Assembly: GCA_023227685.1 (NCBI GenBank)
Contig: JALNVG010000134.1
Span: 1-6,683, forward strand
Length of the DNA stretch: 6,683 bases
Direction of reading: 5' to 3'
DNA from: Bacteroidaceae bacterium
GTDB lineage: Bacteria > Bacteroidota > Bacteroidia > Bacteroidales > Bacteroidaceae
In this document: piece after piece, positions 1-4,201 of the stretch
Numbering within the stretch: the first letter of the stretch is position 1
Layout of the letters: each line of letters starts with the position of its first letter
Program-made: the position numbers and the translations under genes
The notes under the pieces: model-generated
The model's input: the letters and a program-made list of their open reading frames with translations, nothing else
The model's database searches: none
Told to the model about the DNA's origin: nothing

Positions 1-723
1 TCAGATATACTAAGCAACAGTACCGATGAGATGTATCGTGCGCAAGTAGGCTATCCCATCGGCTTTTTCTACGGATACAAAACTGCCGGCATTTTTCAGA
101 ACCAGGCGCAGATAGATAATTATAAAGGTGCTAAGTTGAGCGGTACAATTCCCGGAGATGTCATTTGGGTGGATCGGAATAAAGACGGTGTGATCGATGA
201 GAACGATAAAGGCATGATCGGTGACCCGCATCCTGATTATTCACTCGGATTGGGTCTCAATTTTTCTTGGAAAGGTTTTGACGTCAGTGCGACAATGAAC
301 GGCGTATTCGGCAATCAGATCATGAAGTCCTATCGTTCATTTGTGGATTATCCGACCAACAATTATACCTCGGCCATTTTCAAACGTTGGCACGGAGAGG
401 GGACATCCAATTTCTTGCCACGTCTGACATCGGGTACACACTCGAACTGGCAAAACATTTCGGATTTGTATATGGAGAACGGTGATTATATGCGTATGCA
501 GAACCTTACCATAGGCTATGATTTGAAGAAACTCTTTAAGGGATTGCCAATGCAACAGATGAGAATTTATTTCGCTGCTCAAAACTTGTTTACGATTACC
601 CGATATTCGGGTATGGATCCCGAAATAGGGTATGGAGGAAGTGAGGATTGGGTTTCCGGTGTTGATTTGGGATCCTATCCGAGTCCGCGTACTTATATGA
701 TTGGTGTAAACGCTAAATTTTAA
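1..723 (+). CDS. SusC/RagA-type TonB-dependent outer-membrane transporter, C-terminal fragment
   Basis: This is the last 240 codons of a SusC-like protein; the frame is open from base 1, so the 5' part (signal peptide, carboxypeptidase-like domain, TonB box, plug and most of the barrel) lies outside the window. Full-length family members have roughly 1000 residues. Family signs are the block GDVIWVDRNKDGVIDENDKG followed by IGDPHPDYSLGLG, then alternating beta-barrel strands (FDVSATMNGVFGN, YMRMQNLTIGYDL, MRIYFAAQNLFTITRYSGMDPE) and a terminal strand ending ...YMIGVNAKF. The final Phe is the usual C-terminal signal for outer-membrane barrel insertion. Bases 172-207 encode an EF-hand-like calcium loop (DxNxDGxIDxxD), common in SusC proteins. 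The family imports oligosaccharides across the outer membrane with TonB energy, capped by the SusD partner encoded 6 nt downstream. The substrate cannot be told from this fragment. Confidence 0.96.
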   Translation, partial: SDILSNSTDEMYRAQVGYPIGFFYGYKTAGIFQNQAQIDNYKGAKLSGTIPGDVIWVDRNKDGVIDENDKGMIGDPHPDYSLGLGLNFSWKGFDVSATMNGVFGNQIMKSYRSFVDYPTNNYTSAIFKRWHGEGTSNFLPRLTSGTHSNWQNISDLYMENGDYMRMQNLTIGYDLKKLFKGLPMQQMRIYFAAQNLFTITRYSGMDPEIGYGGSEDWVSGVDLGSYPSPRTYMIGVNAKF

Positions 724-729
724 AATGAC

Positions 730-2445
730 ATGAGAACAAAAAATATTTTAATAGGTTCATTGCTGATCTTATTTATGACCGGATGCAATGACTTCTTGAA
801 TACTGAAAATCTGACTGAGAAAGACAGTTCAAACTTTCCCACGACCGAAAGCGATGCTGAAGAATCTCTGACCGGTATTTATTCGATATTGCGTGAAATG
901 ACAACGAATGACGAGGAGCAGAACATTTTTATCGTTCCAGAAATATTATCTGACGATAGATTTGGCGGCGGCGGTCCCGATGACACTTATATGCATGCTT
1001 TGGACCATCTGAAGAAATCAAGCAATAACATGTTTTCTGATATTTGGAAAGAGAACTACAAAGGCATTTATCGTTGTAATTCATTACTTGAAGCAATGGA
1101 TAAGATTACGTTTGACAGTGATGATTCGAAGAATCAGATCAAGGGGGAGACCTATTTCATGCGTGCTTATTTTTATTTCAATCTGTGTAAGACTTTCGGC
1201 AAAGTACCGCTTATCACGACTTCGGTATCCGGTAATGCGGCTCAAGCCAAACCCGCTGAATTGTATGCACTGATGGGGACGGACATGCAGAAGGCGATTT
1301 CTTTATTACCATCGACCAATTATAATGATATTTCTACGTCTAGACTCGGGCATGTCACCAAATGGGCGGCAGAAGCCATGATGGCACGTATTTATCTATT
1401 CTATGCCGGTTATTATGAGCAGACTTCAATGCCTACTGATGATGGTACGATCAGCAGCGATGAGGTGGTGGCTGATTTGGAAGACTGTATGAAAAACAGC
1501 GGACATAAGCTTGTTCCCGATTTTCGTAATTTGTGGCCGTATGCCAATAAGTATACCAAGGCTGACTATCCCTATTCGGAAGATAATGACTTGAGCTGGG
1601 TTGGCGACGAAGGTGGTAATTATGAGTCAATGTTTGAAATAAGATATAGTGCGACAGCCTCTTGGGATAATAGTGATTCATATTCTAACAATGAAGTCGA
1701 TCTGTATTTCTCGCCGCGTGAAACGGATGGTAGTGTTGAAAACAACTTTCCACTCGGTATCGGCTGGGGATGCGGTACTATTAACCCGACTATGGTAAGC
1801 GACTGGAAGGCTGCTGAGGCGAACGATATTCGTTTTAAAGCTTCCATACTCAATACGACGGATGAAGCACCTGATTACGTGTGGGGTGCAGATAAGCAAT
1901 ATAACGAAACCGGGTATTGGGAGAAAAAATATGTGGCTATCAATGCCAAGACTACCGATAATTCCGGTGACGATGTGATTGAAAATTATTCCTGCCTGGA
2001 ATATCCGGATATTAGTACCGATTATCAGTTGAACAATATACAGGATATCGTGGTCATTCGTTATGCAGATGTCTTGCTGATGTACAGTGAACTGACGAAG
2101 ACCGTAGATGGTATCAACCAAGTTCGTGCACGTGCAGGTTTGAATCCGATTGCGGCTTATACCGACAAGGCTCTGCGCAACGAGCGTCGTTGGGAGTTTG
2201 CTTTCGAGGGTTTGCGCTGGTATGATTTGCTACGCTGGCACATTGCGGGAGATGCATTGGCCAAGCAGGATGGTGTAGCTGTGGAAAACAATTTGGAGTC
2301 GACGACAATGGATATGTCTGATATCAAACAACGTGTGACAGATACAGGTGGTTTTTTGCAAATACCACTCACCCAGATTAGTTTGTCTAATAACGTACTT
2401 GTACAGAATGCAGGGTGGACTGCCGATGATATTTCATATGAATAA
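730..2445 (+). CDS. SusD/RagB-family surface glycan-binding lipoprotein
   Basis: This is a complete 571-residue SusD-like protein, slightly longer than typical members. A short lipoprotein signal peptide (MRTKNILIGSLLILFMTGC) puts the lipidated cysteine at residue 19, with an acidic residue close behind (CNDFLN). Family hallmarks are the N-terminal helical region with IYRCNSLLEAMD, then KGETYFMRAYFYFNLCKTFGKVPLI, WAAEAMMARIYLFYAGYY, the late block IVVIRYADVLLMYSEL, the motif INQVRARAGL, ERRWEFAFEGLRWYDLLRW, and the C-terminal signature LQIPLTQISLSNNVLVQNAGW. SusD proteins fold around TPR-like helices, sit on the outer face of the outer membrane and form a hinged lid on SusC while binding the glycan. 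The start at 730 fits: it gives the signal peptide directly, 6 nt after the susC stop, so the two are certainly co-transcribed. No Shine-Dalgarno sequence is seen. The residues around 300-400 that usually carry ligand specificity do not reveal the glycan. Confidence 0.97.
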   Translation: MRTKNILIGSLLILFMTGCNDFLNTENLTEKDSSNFPTTESDAEESLTGIYSILREMTTNDEEQNIFIVPEILSDDRFGGGGPDDTYMHALDHLKKSSNNMFSDIWKENYKGIYRCNSLLEAMDKITFDSDDSKNQIKGETYFMRAYFYFNLCKTFGKVPLITTSVSGNAAQAKPAELYALMGTDMQKAISLLPSTNYNDISTSRLGHVTKWAAEAMMARIYLFYAGYYEQTSMPTDDGTISSDEVVADLEDCMKNSGHKLVPDFRNLWPYANKYTKADYPYSEDNDLSWVGDEGGNYESMFEIRYSATASWDNSDSYSNNEVDLYFSPRETDGSVENNFPLGIGWGCGTINPTMVSDWKAAEANDIRFKASILNTTDEAPDYVWGADKQYNETGYWEKKYVAINAKTTDNSGDDVIENYSCLEYPDISTDYQLNNIQDIVVIRYADVLLMYSELTKTVDGINQVRARAGLNPIAAYTDKALRNERRWEFAFEGLRWYDLLRWHIAGDALAKQDGVAVENNLESTTMDMSDIKQRVTDTGGFLQIPLTQISLSNNVLVQNAGWTADDISYE

Positions 2446-2454
2446 AGAGGAGGA
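2446..2454 (+). promoter_or_regulatory. Strong Shine-Dalgarno sequence before the SGBP-like gene
   Basis: AGAGGAGGA lies immediately after the susD stop codon (2443-2445), 7 nt before the ATG at 2462. It complements the 3' end of 16S rRNA well and decides the start: an in-frame ATG at 2438 overlaps susD and would put MNKEEEHK before an otherwise perfect signal peptide. Bacteroidota generally make little use of Shine-Dalgarno pairing, and the other genes here have none, so this site stands out. Confidence 0.6.
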
Positions 2455-2461
2455 ACATAAA

Positions 2462-3274
2462 ATGAAAAAAATAATATTCAGCTTGTTATCAATAATTGTC
2501 ATCGTTTGCGGTTGTAATCCGGTGGTCGATGATATTCAGGCAGGTGGTGTGGTGAATGAAAGTGATTTGGTATTGGACGTGCACGCCACAACCGATGGCG
2601 GCAATCAAATTGTAATGACTAACAATACATCTAAAGTAGGGTCGTATTGGAACTATGGAACAGGATATTCTTCTTTGCAGAACGATACCGTTTGTCTGCC
2701 GTTTTTAGGTGAGCAAAAGATCACCTTCACCGGTCTGTGCGGCGGAGGAACGGTGACAACAACACGCACTGTGAATATAACTCAGATAGATCATGCGGTG
2801 GCCGAACAGTGGGGATTGCTTGCAGGGACGGGAACTACCGGAAAGACATGGGTTTGGGATAGTACAGCCGAAGCGGTATACGGTACCGGCGGCTATCTGG
2901 CCGAATTTGTGCCCGACTGGACACCGGTTACATTGAGCGATACGGATGACCCTGACGGATACATGGTGTTCGACTTGAATGGAGGAGCCAATTTCATCCG
3001 TTATAAAGGGGATGGTACGGTGGCCGAAAGCGGTACTTTCTCTTTTGATATGTCGTCAACAAAGGTTGATCCGGATGATGATTCGCAATGGTCGATAGGT
3101 GTGCTCAAACTGAGTGGCGCAACGGTGCTGAACGGTTACATTTACGGTACGACCGATCCGTTGTATCAATATGACATATTGGAATTGACTGATGACACGA
3201 TGGTGCTTTGTGCTGCCCCCGACGGTACCGAAGCATGGGATAACGGAACTTTCTGGCTTTTCCGGAAAAAGTAA
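2462..3274 (+). CDS. SusE/SGBP-position lipoprotein with PKD-like domain (putative surface glycan-binding protein)
   Basis: This is a 270-residue lipoprotein of no firmly recognised family. The signal peptide MKKIIFSLLSIIVIVCGC gives a lipidated Cys18. Residues about 35-110 read as a PKD/Ig-like beta domain: a GGNQIVMTNNTSKVGSYWNYG block, then GEQKITFTGLCGGGTVTTTRTVNI. Residues about 118-270 form a second beta-rich part with many Trp and Tyr (TWVWDS, DWTPVT, NFIRYKGDGT, GTFSFDM, YDILELTDDTMVL, AWDNGTFWLFRKK); its rhythm resembles lipocalin-like or DUF-type C-terminal domains of Bacteroidales PUL lipoproteins, but I cannot name one. Position third in the operon, 16 nt after susD and before a terminator, is the classical place of SusE/SGBP proteins, which bind glycan on the cell surface and have little sequence conservation. 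The glycan-binding role is inferred from context; no catalytic motif is seen. The start at 2462 is chosen for its signal peptide and Shine-Dalgarno site; 2438 and 2348 are in-frame alternatives inside susD. Confidence 0.85.
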   Translation: MKKIIFSLLSIIVIVCGCNPVVDDIQAGGVVNESDLVLDVHATTDGGNQIVMTNNTSKVGSYWNYGTGYSSLQNDTVCLPFLGEQKITFTGLCGGGTVTTTRTVNITQIDHAVAEQWGLLAGTGTTGKTWVWDSTAEAVYGTGGYLAEFVPDWTPVTLSDTDDPDGYMVFDLNGGANFIRYKGDGTVAESGTFSFDMSSTKVDPDDDSQWSIGVLKLSGATVLNGYIYGTTDPLYQYDILELTDDTMVLCAAPDGTEAWDNGTFWLFRKK

Positions 3275-3294
3275 ATAAAGTTTAGGAATATATT

Positions 3295-3353
3295 AAGATC
3301 TGCTATTTGATTATTAATATTGTATAATATATATCCGATAGCAGATCTTTTTT
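3295..3353 (+). terminator. Intrinsic terminator after the susC-susD-SGBP unit
   Basis: AAGATCTGCTAT (3295-3306) and ATAGCAGATCTT (3338-3349) are perfect 12-bp inverted repeats, with one further T-G wobble possible inside. The right arm runs into a T6 tract (3348-3353). The loop is long, about 31 nt and very A/T-rich, and can form a weak inner 5-bp hairpin (3317-3321 with 3326-3330). It starts 21 nt after the SGBP stop and ends 21 nt before the kinase start, so it probably separates, or partly attenuates between, the transport and catabolic genes. The left arm is not preceded by an A tract, so strong termination on the opposite strand is not expected. Confidence 0.8.
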
Positions 3354-3374
3354 AATCTGAATAAAATTAAATAT

Positions 3375-4199
3375 ATGAAATTAGCAATTGACTTGGGAGG
3401 AACAAATTTAAGGATAGGGCAAATAGATAATGGTCGGATTATCAATCAAAAAGATATGGCTTGTCCTCAAAATGCGAATAAAACGGAAGTGCTTGATTTA
3501 ATCAAATCTCTGACAGAAGAGATGATGAATGCTTCTGTGGATAAGATCGGCATAGGTGTGCCTTCGGTTGTTGATGTGGAAAAAGGAATCGTATATGATG
3601 CGGTAAATATACCGTCATGGAAGGAAGTTCATCTGAAAGAGATTCTTGAGAATATTTTTCATGTACCGGTGTGTGTAGATAATGATGTGAATTGTTTTGT
3701 GCTGGGTGAAAAGTATTTCGGATCGGGAAAGGCATTCCATGATTTTGTAGGTATCACATTGGGTACAGGAGTGGGAGCTGGTATCATGATTGATGACAAA
3801 TTGTACAGGGGTATAAATACGGGAGCAGGAGAAGTAGGCTCGCTGCCTTATTTACAAAGCGATTACGAACATTATTGCAGTAGCCTGTTTTTCAAGTATG
3901 CCTTTCATGAGACGGGCAAGGAGCTTGCCGAAGAAGCATTTTCAGGTGATAAACATGCATTAAAAATATGGCAGATATTCGGCGGTCATTTAGGTAAGCT
4001 GATGCAAGCGTTGATATTTACGTATGATCCGCAAGCTGTTATTATCGGTGGTGGCATGGCTAAGGCAGCACCGTTTTTTGCCGAATCGATGAAAGAGTCC
4101 ATGGCCGAGGATTTTCCTTATAAAAGGGCCATTGAAAATATTAAAATCTTGTTTTCGACGTTGGATGGCAGTAATATGCTGGGTGCGTCAAAGCTTTAA
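3375..4199 (+). CDS. ROK-family sugar kinase lacking the zinc-binding motif
   Basis: This 274-residue cytoplasmic protein has no signal peptide and is probably an ATP-dependent hexose or hexosamine kinase. Visible motifs are the phosphate-1 loop DLGGTNLR (residues 6-13), IGIGVPSVVD (58-67), the catalytic block VDNDVN with the presumed general base Asp104, the phosphate-2 loop TLGTGVGAGI (128-137), GAGEVG (150-155) and the adenosine region AVIIGGGMAKA (221-231), ending in LGASKL. Typical ROK kinases have GH followed by CxCGxxGCxE after GAGE; here residues 155-175 read GSLPY...DYEHYCSSLFFKY, so both the histidine and the Cys cluster are absent. It is somewhat shorter than the usual roughly 300 residues. 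ROK kinases act on glucose, mannose, fructose, GlcNAc or ManNAc; the substrate here is unknown. It follows a terminator and an A/T-rich leader without a Shine-Dalgarno sequence, and ends 2 nt before the GH2 gene, so the two are probably co-transcribed and the kinase may take the sugar GH2 releases. Confidence 0.93.
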   Translation: MKLAIDLGGTNLRIGQIDNGRIINQKDMACPQNANKTEVLDLIKSLTEEMMNASVDKIGIGVPSVVDVEKGIVYDAVNIPSWKEVHLKEILENIFHVPVCVDNDVNCFVLGEKYFGSGKAFHDFVGITLGTGVGAGIMIDDKLYRGINTGAGEVGSLPYLQSDYEHYCSSLFFKYAFHETGKELAEEAFSGDKHALKIWQIFGGHLGKLMQALIFTYDPQAVIIGGGMAKAAPFFAESMKESMAEDFPYKRAIENIKILFSTLDGSNMLGASKL

Positions 4200-4201
4200 A
4201 T

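Noticed and set aside
172..207. EF-hand-like calcium loop in the SusC fragment as a special regulatory feature
   Set aside because: The DxNxDGxIDxxD block before IG-P-P is very common in SusC/RagA proteins, so it is recorded as family evidence and not as a novelty.
725..733. Mini-ORF ATG ACA TGA whose stop overlaps the susD start (ATGA)
   Set aside because: A two-codon frame in a 6-nt spacer is expected by chance; translational coupling is possible but nothing else supports it.
1678..2121. 147-codon open frame on the minus strand within susD
   Set aside because: It lies wholly antisense to a clear SusD gene, its translation has no domain-like pattern, and no leader or neighbour supports it.
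2348..2461. Longer start for the third gene, overlapping susD by about 100 nt
   Set aside because: The upstream residues put a non-signal sequence before a perfect lipoprotein signal peptide, and the Shine-Dalgarno sequence sits directly before 2462.
3295..3349. Inverted repeats as an invertible phase-variation promoter
   Set aside because: Bacteroides invertible promoters have repeats much farther apart and usually an invertase target core; the 31-nt spacing and the T tract fit a terminator better.
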